Below are positions 24,201 through 30,878 of a stretch of DNA of 40,435 bases, in pieces. Under the pieces are notes generated by a model that was not told the DNA's origin, did no database searches, and saw only the letters and a program-made list of their open reading frames with translations. The stretch is taken from assembly GCA_964455095.1 (NCBI GenBank), contig CAYVUV010000383.1, positions 1 through 40,435 of the forward strand, written 5' to 3'. The translations under genes were made by a program, and so were the position numbers. The first letter of the stretch is position 1, and each line of letters opens with the position of its first letter. This DNA is from CAYVUV01 sp964455095 (lineage in GTDB: Bacteria; Desulfobacterota; Binatia; HRBIN30; CADEER01).

Positions 24201-24533
24201 GAATCCACCGCCGATGGTGGACCACCGCGAGGCCGGCAGCGACAGCGTGATCGACCCGGCGGTCCCGCCGAGATCCTTGACCCGCAGTACCGCGCCGTTG
24301 ACGGTCGGGTCGTTCGACAGGTTGGGAAGGTCGAAGCTGGTGTCCTTGGAGACGAAGACGAGCTTGTTCTTCGACGTATCGTTGGCATCGGTCTTGATCA
24401 GCAGTTTCTTCCCGGTGACCAACTGATCGGGTTGATCCAATGCCAGAGCGACGCTGGCGCCGATGGCCAGCGTCAGGAGCAGCAGCGTTCTCGGGCTGAT
24501 GAGTGCAAAGCGAGTGCGTCCGAGGCCGGCCAT
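21207..24533 (-). CDS. Secreted protein with eleven tandem eight-cysteine repeats
   Basis: 1108 aa, ribosome binding site AAAGGAGGG, signal peptide to about residue 31. Residues 32-195 are a beta-rich domain beginning LVTGKKLLIKTDANDTSKNK and ending with one cysteine pair. Residues 195-290 are Myxococcus-type Cys-rich repeats (CGDGTVDAGEQCDDGNN, GNACTGNDVCNGAGACGGGP, GEQCDGTADGACPDRCQADC). From residue 295 to the end there are eleven tandem ~74-residue repeats. Each has eight cysteines and a pattern like C..DPSRTxFAGGPQ..ACHxFDGNQ, then CExAFHxGQ, SCYYD, ECRGCGPxN and C.NTC. I do not recognise this repeat. The even cysteine count suggests four disulfides per unit and a rigid rod. It lies just upstream of the collagen-like gene. 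Secretion is inferred from the signal; function unknown. Confidence 0.93.
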   Translation of the reverse strand: MAGLGRTRFALISPRTLLLLTLAIGASVALALDQPDQLVTGKKLLIKTDANDTSKNKLVFVSKDTSFDLPNLSNDPTVNGAVLRVKDLGGTAGSITLSLPASRWSTIGGGFKYKGQPGDPCKTIKIKDDKLIKIVCKGASVNLSPPFSGAPALGLTVGTASVRYCATFTGTPSKNEVKPNGKGSFKKTDVPAPVACLSCGDGTVDAGEQCDDGNNLDGDCCSAACTFETNGSPCTDGNACTGNDVCNGAGACGGGPVCGNDVLEAGCGEQCDGTADGACPDRCQADCTCLPLPTCDADPSRVLYAGDPGSGACHAYDDNQVLCEQAFHLGGGGVASCFYDTDTGECRGCGPSNQAEGLCMNSCRPVDCIGDPTRTMFAGGPQSGACQNYGLIAGTANCELAFHVGQYGVATCYYDSDADECRGCGPQNQADGNCVNTCAACAEDPSRTVFLGGPQTSACHELDGNQAACEQAFHKDQCGHPTSCYYDVGSDECLGCGPSNLSDGLCRNTCATGPVTCTNDPSRTIDAGGPETAACHQFDGDAATCQQAFHRSAGNQTTSCYYDFSNDECRGCGPNNEFNNECINTCVAGPVTCAQDPSRTMFAGMPNSQACQEFGLSAGTAACETAFHIGQGGVASCYMDGVDCRGCGPGNESSGECQNTCTQGPPSCSADPTRTIYAGGPNTQACHQFDGDQTSCEQAFHRGQSGIASCYYSFGDCLGCGPSNQSGGECTNTCNPASCPGDVTRTIFAGGPQNSACHFFDGNQVNCEKAYHLGSDGTGIFVSSCYYDTDDDECRGCGASNQDAGECVNTCPVCQNDPSRTVFTGGPGPTTACELFSGNQAACETAFQYDDYGHATSCYFVSGDCEPCDLNNFGNGECQNTCVVGPPTCQKDATRTIFAGGPQTGACQQFDGDPVSCLKAFHRGQYGGIASCFYESFGDNCTGCGPGQSGGDCLNTCQHGVPACTQDPTRTLFAGYPNSSACHVFDNNQAGCQMAYHLDQAYNAASCYYDSDTGDCNGCGPNHQQNGDCLNTCASGPASCDGDSSRVLFGGGPETGACQNFLTEASCLAAFHVGQCGVASCFWDGSCRGCGPNNEGQAECFNTCQAPQ
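21210..23651 (-). repeat. Coding tandem repeats (11 x ~222 bp, 8-Cys unit)
   Basis: Eleven diverged copies inside the 1108-aa gene. Cysteine spacing is conserved while the rest drifts (for example ECRGCGPSN, ECLGCGPSN, DCNGCGPNH). Two units (2 and 5) share a variant with NYGLIAGTANCE or EFGLSAGTAACE in place of FDGNQAACE, pointing to internal duplication or gene conversion. Unit 11 is the shortest. Confidence 0.9.
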
Positions 24534-24760
24534 GTCATCCCTCCTTTAGGAGCAGCTTCCTCCCGTGGGGACGGCGCCACAGCAATTCCCTGTGCGTGCG
24601 TGCGGAGCGCAGTCGATCGGATCCCGAACGATGGCCACCGTGTTCCCCCCCTCCCGCTGCAACCACGCAGCGAGAGCTTTACGGCTAACATACCGCGAGT
24701 TTTACAAGCAAGAAATTTCTCGTTCCCGCCGCCCGCGGCAGGCCGAGAAGCGCTACCAGT

Positions 24761-27700
24761 CTATTGCCGCGTCACGGTGACCGAGCCGCTCACCTGGCAG
24801 ACGTTCTCGACGGTGCCGGAATAGCTGAGAAAGAGGGAGTCGCCCTGGATGCTGCCAGAGAATCCGCCCTGGGCGCGGCCGCCGCTGAACTGGCCCTCGA
24901 CCTGCCCGGTGCTGAGACCGACGGTGCCGTTGATGTTGAAGGAGCCGCGCTGGCCTTCGTCGTCGATCGTGTCGACCTTGCCACTGAAACTCGCCCCCGT
25001 CTGGCGCGTTACGTTGACGACGACGCTCTGGAAGAAGAACGTCCCGTTGCCCAAACAACCGGAGTATGATTCGGACCCGCTGCCGGCATATCGTCCGATC
25101 AACATGATCGGCGTCGGGCTGGCCATGGGCGTCAGCGTGTGCGTGGCCGTCGGCATGCGGGTGATCGTGGCCGTGGGTGGAGTCGTCCTGGTCCGGGTGG
25201 CCGACGGGGTCCGCGTGCGCGTCGGGACCGCGGTGGGACAGAGCTGATTGCAGCCGCACAGCGCGCTGCTCACCGCACCGACGAGCTCGTCGACAGTGAC
25301 GCTGCGGTCGCGATTGAGATCGAAGGCGAAGCAGGCGTCCAGCGCCGCGCGGCCGAGCGCGATATTCACCCCGACAATCAACTCGTCGACGGTCACCACC
25401 CCCTCGCCGCTGCAATCCCCGCCGCAGCCGATGGGCGTGAGCGTCGGAGTGACGGTGGCGGTTGGCGTGCTGCTGGGAGGGGGCAGGGTGTGCGTCGCGG
25501 TCGGGAGGAAGGTCGGCGTTGCAGTTGGTGGCGGCGTGCTCGTGGGGCTCGGCGACGCCAGCTCGGTGCTGGTCGGCGTAGCGGTTGGGGCAGGGACCGC
25601 GATCAACCAGTCGGTACGCTGATGTCCAGCGGTTGAGTTGACGCGGACGAAAATCTTGTTGGCAGCATCGGGCACCAGGTCGTGCACCACCTGCTGGACG
25701 TCGCCGTCGCTCGGAACATCGCGCATATCAACGGTCGGCCATGCCGTGCCCGGAACATACGTACCGTCTGCGACTGCGAGGAGGATCTGTCCATTGCCGT
25801 CGGGCGCCGCCCTTCCCTCCCACGTCAGCGCGTACTCGTGGCCCGGCGGGCAGGTGAGCTCGAAGAAGAGGTAGGCCTCCGTTCCATCGGTCAGGATGTC
25901 GTCGCTGCACGCGACCTGTGCCGCGACTTGAGGATCAGGTCCATTGGCAAGAGCAAGGACGTCCTGGGGGCTCATGGTGACAATACCATTCACCGGTTCC
26001 GGGATGGTGTACGCCGTGAGGGTGCACGCTTCGGGGCCGCGCGCGCACGCTGGCGTGGCAGTCGCCTGAGTCGCCGTGACGGTGAACGGGGGAGTCGGTG
26101 TGTCGCTGGGGGCCGTGGTCGGAGTTTCGGTTGGCGTGGGCGTGGGCGTTTCGCTGGCGGTCGGCGTGGTGGTCGCGGTGTCCGTGGGAGTCGACGTTGG
26201 ACTGAAACGGCAGTCCGACTCACAACCGTCCCCGTCGATGGAGTTGCCATCGTCACACTGCTCGCCGCTGGTCACGACGCCGTTGCGACAACCCGTTTCG
26301 GTGCAGTTCGAATCGCAGCCGTCGTCGTCAAGGAGATCGCCGTCATCGCACGCTTCACCTGGCTCCTGGTTGGCGTTGCCGCAGACCCCCGCGAAGTAGC
26401 GTGCAACGGCGAAGCTGGGACCCACGTCGCCGTATCCGGCCACCACGAGCTTGCCGTCTGCCTGTGCAGTGGCCGCAAACGCTCCCGAATCGCGTCCTCC
26501 GACTGGTGTGGAAACAAGCCCGCCGATTCCGAACCCCGGGTCGAGCCCGCCGCCCGAGGTGAGGCGGGCCAGCGCGATGGCGCTCCCCGGCCCGTAGCCC
26601 GCAACGATCAGCTGCCCGTGAGGTTGGACAAGCAGCGCGTTGCCGAACCACTGCCCCGGGGGCGTCCCGATCAGCGCGATACCGCCGTTACCGAAACTGT
26701 CGTCGAGACTCCCGTCGTCGTTGTAACGCGCCAGGAACGCCCCGTCGTTGGACGCTCCGGTGACCACGAGCCGTCCGTCGGGTTGCTGCTGCACTGCGGA
26801 CCCGGCCGACGAAGAGTTCTCGAGCTTGGTGGTGACAGTTCCGCCGGAGCCGAACGTCTCATCGGGTGTTCCATCACTGTTGTACCGCACCAGGGCGAGA
26901 TCGCCACCAAACTGACCCTGGATCGAGCCGACGAGAACCGGCTTCCCGTCGCCTTGAAGCACCAACCCCGCAACCGAAACGAAACCCGGGCCGAAGTAGG
27001 TGGTGACAATGCCTCCCGCACCGAAGGTGCTGTCGGGACTTCCGTCGGAATCGTATCGCGCGAGGGCAAAGTAGGTTGAGAAGTTGAATGGGTTTCCGCT
27101 GTAGCTGGAACCGGCAGCCACCAGCTTCCCATCCGGTTGGCGAGCAAGGGCTTGGATACAAGCGGAATCGTTCACCGCAGTGGTCACCTTGCCCGCGTTC
27201 CCGAAGGTTGCCACGGGACTGCCATCACTATCGTAGCGGGCCAGGGCAAAGGCGCCACCTGTCTCGCCGAGGACGCAGCCACCGCCCACCAGTCCCCCGT
27301 TCGGCTCTATCACCAATGCGTTCATCATGGCTCCGCCACCGTCGATCGGCGTCTCCACCCGCCCTGCGTTGCCGAACGTTTCATCGAGACGTCCGTCAAG
27401 CGTGTAACGAGCCAGCGCAAACTGAGTACCAAACGCACCACGGCCGAACTCGGTTGCGGAACCCCCCGCCGCGACGAGCCTGCCATCACCCTGCTGGACG
27501 ACGGCGCGCGCGATCGCGGGGCCCGGCGCGATGCCAGTCGTGACCGTACCTTCCGTACCGAAGCTACTGTCCAGGCCGCCGTCGTCGTTGTAGCGCACGA
27601 GCGCGAAGTCGGTGTTGCTGCTGCCCTTCGAAGCGTACCCGATCGCCACCAGCTTGCCGTCCGGTTGCCGGATGAGCGCTTGTGCAATGTCGGTGGTCGG

Positions 27701-28819
27701 GCCGAAGCGCGTGATGACCAAGCCGCCGTCACCGAAATCGGCGTCCGGGAGTCCGTTGGAGTCGTACCGGGCCAGGAGGAAGTCGAAGTCCGGGTCCCGA
27801 TCGGGTGTTCCGTTGTAGATCTGTCCGGCGATGACGAGTTGGCCGTTCGGCTGAATCAACAGCGACGCGGCGCCGCTCGATCCGCCTTCACTGCCCAGCG
27901 GCGTGAGCACGCGGCCGTTGATACCGAAGCTGGGGTCGAGATGTCCGTTCGCGTCGTAGCCGAGCAGCAGGATCCCCCCCGCCCCGTATCCCGCAGCTAC
28001 GAGCCTTCCATCGGGCTGCCCCGCCAGCGCGGTGATGAACCCCGTCAGCGGGGTAGTGACCATCCCACCCTCGCCGAAGGTGGGGTCGAGGGTCCCAACG
28101 CTCGAATAGCGGACGAGCCCGAAGGTCGAGAAATCGACCGGTCCGCCTACGACCACCTTGCCGTCGATCTGCTCCGCAACGACAATAAAACTGCCGACCT
28201 GAAACTCCGTCGAGGTGGCCTGCCCACCCACACCAAACGCCGGGTCGGGATTGCCGTCGGGATCGTACCGAGCCAATACCGTGGTGACGGCCCCGTTGGC
28301 AAAAGTACTGCTTGCGACGAGTATCCTATCACCCTGCAACAGTCTGATGACGGGTACGTCGATCGCGCTCGCGAGCCTCACTCTGCCGCTCGTTCCAAAC
28401 GTGTCGTCGAGGTTCCCGTTCGGGAGGAAGCGAACCAGTGCCGCGCCCTCAGAAAACACGGCTACCGCGACGAGCTTTCCATCCGATCTTAGGACTGCAG
28501 AGCGAATGCTCGTCGCAGCGGTGATTGCGACTCCGGCCTCACCGAACTGCGTGTCGAGACCACCGTCCGACAGATACCGCACGAGGACGCCGGCGCTCGC
28601 AGCAGAACCCGCCACGACTAGCTTGCCATCCGCCAGCAGCGCGCCCGAGTTGGCGATATCGGCTCCGTACCCCGCCCCGAACGTCGTGATCACCACTCCT
28701 GTGCCCCCGAACCCCGCGTCCAGGTCGCCCGCGCCTGCCAAGAGCGGTGGCGGTGCTGAACAGAGGAACAGAAAGCCGCCGATCAGTCCAAGACATCTAC
28801 CAGAGAGCCCTGCGCGCAT
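24761..28819 (-). CDS. Large secreted delta-60 propeller protein with dockerin-like module
   Basis: 1352 aa, GGAGGGGG site 4 bases before ATG, signal peptide to about residue 30. Residues ~30-812 contain 14 delta-60 (DUF5122) repeats of the form QPDGKLVVAG...FALARYDSDGSPD.TFG.GG.VTT, probably two beta-propellers. At 813 come two Myxococcus Cys-rich repeats (CGNANQEPGEACDDG; NGVVTSGEQCDDGNS), a Thr/Pro linker (TPTASETPTPTPTETPT), a ~160-residue beta domain, another Thr/Pro linker, then a dockerin-like pair at about 1132-1190 (DCSGEGVVTVDELIVGVNIA and DLNRDRSVTVDELVGAVSSA), an Arg/Thr/Pro linker and a final Gly-rich beta domain. Such proteins are extracellular and multimodular; a binding or structural role is likely. 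Stop lies 227 bases before the next start; an AT-richer patch at 24689-24720 may hold that gene's promoter. Confidence 0.92.
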   Translation of the reverse strand: MRAGLSGRCLGLIGGFLFLCSAPPPLLAGAGDLDAGFGGTGVVITTFGAGYGADIANSGALLADGKLVVAGSAASAGVLVRYLSDGGLDTQFGEAGVAITAATSIRSAVLRSDGKLVAVAVFSEGAALVRFLPNGNLDDTFGTSGRVRLASAIDVPVIRLLQGDRILVASSTFANGAVTTVLARYDPDGNPDPAFGVGGQATSTEFQVGSFIVVAEQIDGKVVVGGPVDFSTFGLVRYSSVGTLDPTFGEGGMVTTPLTGFITALAGQPDGRLVAAGYGAGGILLLGYDANGHLDPSFGINGRVLTPLGSEGGSSGAASLLIQPNGQLVIAGQIYNGTPDRDPDFDFLLARYDSNGLPDADFGDGGLVITRFGPTTDIAQALIRQPDGKLVAIGYASKGSSNTDFALVRYNDDGGLDSSFGTEGTVTTGIAPGPAIARAVVQQGDGRLVAAGGSATEFGRGAFGTQFALARYTLDGRLDETFGNAGRVETPIDGGGAMMNALVIEPNGGLVGGGCVLGETGGAFALARYDSDGSPVATFGNAGKVTTAVNDSACIQALARQPDGKLVAAGSSYSGNPFNFSTYFALARYDSDGSPDSTFGAGGIVTTYFGPGFVSVAGLVLQGDGKPVLVGSIQGQFGGDLALVRYNSDGTPDETFGSGGTVTTKLENSSSAGSAVQQQPDGRLVVTGASNDGAFLARYNDDGSLDDSFGNGGIALIGTPPGQWFGNALLVQPHGQLIVAGYGPGSAIALARLTSGGGLDPGFGIGGLVSTPVGGRDSGAFAATAQADGKLVVAGYGDVGPSFAVARYFAGVCGNANQEPGEACDDGDLLDDDGCDSNCTETGCRNGVVTSGEQCDDGNSIDGDGCESDCRFSPTSTPTDTATTTPTASETPTPTPTETPTTAPSDTPTPPFTVTATQATATPACARGPEACTLTAYTIPEPVNGIVTMSPQDVLALANGPDPQVAAQVACSDDILTDGTEAYLFFELTCPPGHEYALTWEGRAAPDGNGQILLAVADGTYVPGTAWPTVDMRDVPSDGDVQQVVHDLVPDAANKIFVRVNSTAGHQRTDWLIAVPAPTATPTSTELASPSPTSTPPPTATPTFLPTATHTLPPPSSTPTATVTPTLTPIGCGGDCSGEGVVTVDELIVGVNIALGRAALDACFAFDLNRDRSVTVDELVGAVSSALCGCNQLCPTAVPTRTRTPSATRTRTTPPTATITRMPTATHTLTPMASPTPIMLIGRYAGSGSESYSGCLGNGTFFFQSVVVNVTRQTGASFSGKVDTIDDEGQRGSFNINGTVGLSTGQVEGQFSGGRAQGGFSGSIQGDSLFLSYSGTVENVCQVSGSVTVTRQ

Positions 28820-28922
28820 GTCACCCCCTCCGACCTGCGCGGGGATCTTAGGCGAGCAAAGCCGCTCTTCACAAGCTGATGCTGCAAGTCACCAGTGAGG
28901 GGGCCGCCTCGCCGATCGCTCG

Positions 28923-29819
28923 TCAGTCCCCCTCGGCGCCGTCTTCCACCTCGATCTCGGCGTCGACCAGGGTGCCGCCGTCGGCCAGCAGGGCAACGAC
29001 GTGCACTCGGTCGCCGATCTGCAAGTCGCCGCAGGCGAGCCGCTGGTCGCCGCGGCGAATGGTAGCGCTGGCCACCTCGACCGTGAACACGGTCGCCGCC
29101 TGGCTCTCCTGTGGCGTGACCAGAATCGCACCGCCGGCGCAGTCGAGCGCGGTGACCAGTCCCTCCACCTCCACGTTCTGCTCGTCGGGCCCGTCGTCGT
29201 TGTCTTCGAGGTCGATGTCGGCGTTGATCAGCGTCGAGCCCCCGGTCGCCTGGGCCAGGACTTCGACGAAGTCGCCGACGCGCAGATCGCTGCAGGTGAG
29301 CGGCATGGTGCCGCGGTGAATGGTCGCGCTGGCCACCTCGACGGTGAATACGGTCCCCTCCTGATCTTCCTTGGCGGTGATGACAATCGTTCCCCCCGCG
29401 CAGTCGAGGGTCTTCACCGCGCCTTCGAACTCGACCTCCTGGCGCCCGGGGCGCACTTCACCATTGTCGGAGTCGAGCACGATCTGATTCAACTGGAGGA
29501 CACCGCCGGCCGGAATCACCACTTCGGTACTGGCGAGAAGCCCATCGCGCTCGCGTTCGAAGCGCAGCTCGGTCGTCCCACTGGTCTTGCTTTGCAGCTC
29601 GAATTGCCCGTTGGCGTCGGTGCGGGTCGTCAGCCCCGCTGCGGGCAGACTGACGCGGATGTCCGCCACGCCGAGCGTCGTCCCCGTGACAGCGATCACA
29701 TCCCCGCGCAGCGCCGAGATCCCGGTTCCACTCTGCCCGCCATCGCTGGCGGCGCAACCGTAGGCGATCACCGCTGCGGCCCAGAGCGCGCATACGAGAT
29801 TGGTCTTCCTCTGCCTCAT
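28923..29819 (-). CDS. Lipoprotein with carboxypeptidase-regulatory-like domain and two DUF5666 repeats
   Basis: 298 aa, GAGGAG site upstream. The signal ends in the lipobox-like AYGC, giving a lipid-modified Cys at residue 22. Residues ~38-120 resemble a carboxypeptidase regulatory (CarboxypepD_reg) sandwich: DVIAVTGTTLGVADIRVSLP, TTRTDANGQFELQSKTSGTT. Two ~85-residue DUF5666 repeats follow (VEFEGAVKTLDCAGGTIVIT ... LRVGDFVEVLAQ, and VEVEGLVTALDCAGGAILVT ... LQIGDRVHVVAL), each ending in an acidic strand. It is coupled to the DUF6502 gene by an ATGA overlap, so the two are made together. DUF5666 proteins are envelope-associated with no known reaction. The acidic C-terminus is notable. Confidence 0.9.
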   Translation of the reverse strand: MRQRKTNLVCALWAAAVIAYGCAASDGGQSGTGISALRGDVIAVTGTTLGVADIRVSLPAAGLTTRTDANGQFELQSKTSGTTELRFERERDGLLASTEVVIPAGGVLQLNQIVLDSDNGEVRPGRQEVEFEGAVKTLDCAGGTIVITAKEDQEGTVFTVEVASATIHRGTMPLTCSDLRVGDFVEVLAQATGGSTLINADIDLEDNDDGPDEQNVEVEGLVTALDCAGGAILVTPQESQAATVFTVEVASATIRRGDQRLACGDLQIGDRVHVVALLADGGTLVDAEIEVEDGAEGD

Positions 29820-30703
29820 CTGGTGACTCTCCTCTTGCGAATGCGCTTGCGAGGCGCCGGTCCCGGTGTTGGTCGCTGTTTCTCGGATTCGTGCGGCTGC
29901 TCGAAGTAGTAGACCCCGACCACCGCGGCGGTCCGCTGGCCACCCGGGGCGCGCGGCGTGCGATCGCGGTCGTGGCGCAGCAGGCGTGCGTTCGCCTGGG
30001 CCAAAAACTTGTCGGCGGCCTTCCGCAAGGCGGCGCGCAGCTGGACGAGCCCATCGCTGCCGATGTTGTCGTAGGCGAGCTTCTGCTGCAGCCACGCCTC
30101 CTCGGCATCGTCCAGCACGTTGTGCAGCATGGTCTCGATCAGCTCCGGCGGATCGTCGGCCAACATCGCGAGTCCCTCCGGACGCCCGTGTGGCGGGACG
30201 TAGGACGAACGCGTCAAGGCGACCATGTCTCCCTCGCGCAGCTCCGCGGCTCCCGCGGCGATCAGCACGTCGAGCAGCGCGCGCGGATGGAGGTCGACGG
30301 TGGTCTTGCGCGCCAGCCCGACGAAGCTCGGGCCGCGCTTGGCGTCGTACGGCAACGGCAGCGGGTTGCCGCCGGCGTCGGTCGTGCGCGGATCGTTCAC
30401 CCAGCGGCTGATCAGGCTGGCGATCAGACTGCGGCTGAACACGCGCGGCGCGGTGCTCCGGTCGAGGGCACGTATCCGCCGCACCTCCTTGCGGTTGATC
30501 CCGGTGAGAATGGAGATCCGGCTGTCGGTCGGCAGGGCGCCAGACTCGGCAATTTCGGCCTCGGCGATCTCGACGAACACCTCGCGCAGACGCGCCTCGA
30601 GCTCGCCGAAGGTGACGCCGGCGCCCACCATGCGGCGCCCATAGACGCGCACCGCCGCCACCGCGGCCCTGAGCAATGCCTCCTGGATTTCCTGCCGCGC
30701 CAT
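29816..30703 (-). CDS. DUF6502 family protein
   Basis: 295 aa from the ATG at 30703. The frame is open much further, but the family begins here (EALLRAAVAAVRVYGRRMVG, GVTFGELEARLREVFVEIAE). The core TDSRISILTGINRKEVRRIR resembles a winged-helix recognition segment; VFSRSLIASLISRWVNDPRT, GGNPLPLPYD, SFVGLARKTTVDLHPRALLD and a beta wing VALTRSSYVPP follow, then a helical dimer-like region and a basic tail (PAPRKRIRKRRVTR). The family is found in proteobacteria beside DUF5666 lipoproteins; DNA binding is plausible from the fold but not shown. Cytoplasmic. Stop and next start share ATGA. Divergent from the 821-aa secreted protein, with a perfect palindrome between them. Confidence 0.88.
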   Translation of the reverse strand: MARQEIQEALLRAAVAAVRVYGRRMVGAGVTFGELEARLREVFVEIAEAEIAESGALPTDSRISILTGINRKEVRRIRALDRSTAPRVFSRSLIASLISRWVNDPRTTDAGGNPLPLPYDAKRGPSFVGLARKTTVDLHPRALLDVLIAAGAAELREGDMVALTRSSYVPPHGRPEGLAMLADDPPELIETMLHNVLDDAEEAWLQQKLAYDNIGSDGLVQLRAALRKAADKFLAQANARLLRHDRDRTPRAPGGQRTAAVVGVYYFEQPHESEKQRPTPGPAPRKRIRKRRVTR

Positions 30704-30742
30704 TCCCAGACCATTAGCGCGCGTGTCCGTCGGTGTAAACCA

Positions 30743-30748
30743 ATTGTA
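30743..30748 (-). promoter_or_regulatory. Candidate -10 box for the DUF6502/DUF5666 pair
   Basis: On the minus strand the sequence reads TACAAT (five of six matches to TATAAT), 39 bases before the DUF6502 start. No good -35 is visible; the spacer position is occupied by the palindrome, so regulation at this site is plausible. Confidence 0.35.
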
Positions 30749-30763
30749 TGGGAAAATTTCCCA
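30749..30763. promoter_or_regulatory. Perfect palindrome, candidate operator
   Basis: TGGGAAA-A-TTTCCCA, seven-base perfect arms around one base, in an AT-rich patch of otherwise GC-rich DNA. It lies between a minus-strand -10 candidate and a plus-strand TTGACA, in the shared control region of two divergent units. A dimeric regulator, perhaps the DUF6502 protein itself, could bind here. Confidence 0.5.
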
Positions 30764-30770
30764 GCTTACG

Positions 30771-30799
30771 TTGACACAACTCGTGGAGGCTCTTACCGT
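30771..30799 (+). promoter_or_regulatory. Candidate sigma-70-type promoter for the 821-aa protein gene
   Basis: A consensus -35 box TTGACA (30771-30776), a 17-base spacer and TACCGT (30794-30799; three of six matches) precede the ATG at 30879 by about 80 bases. The palindrome at 30749-30763 is seven bases upstream of the -35. Confidence 0.45.
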
Positions 30800-30878
30800 C
30801 AGACCACACACGCCGGCGTCGAGACAGCGACACGAACTTTCGCGCTTGGCCAACGCCAAGCAGACAGGAGAAACGAGA

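Noticed and set aside
21318..24824. Plus-strand open frame of 1168 codons
   Set aside because: Antisense to the 8-Cys repeat gene; Val/Ala/Arg-rich low-complexity product with no domain or signal. It is open only because the real gene avoids stop complements in high-GC DNA.
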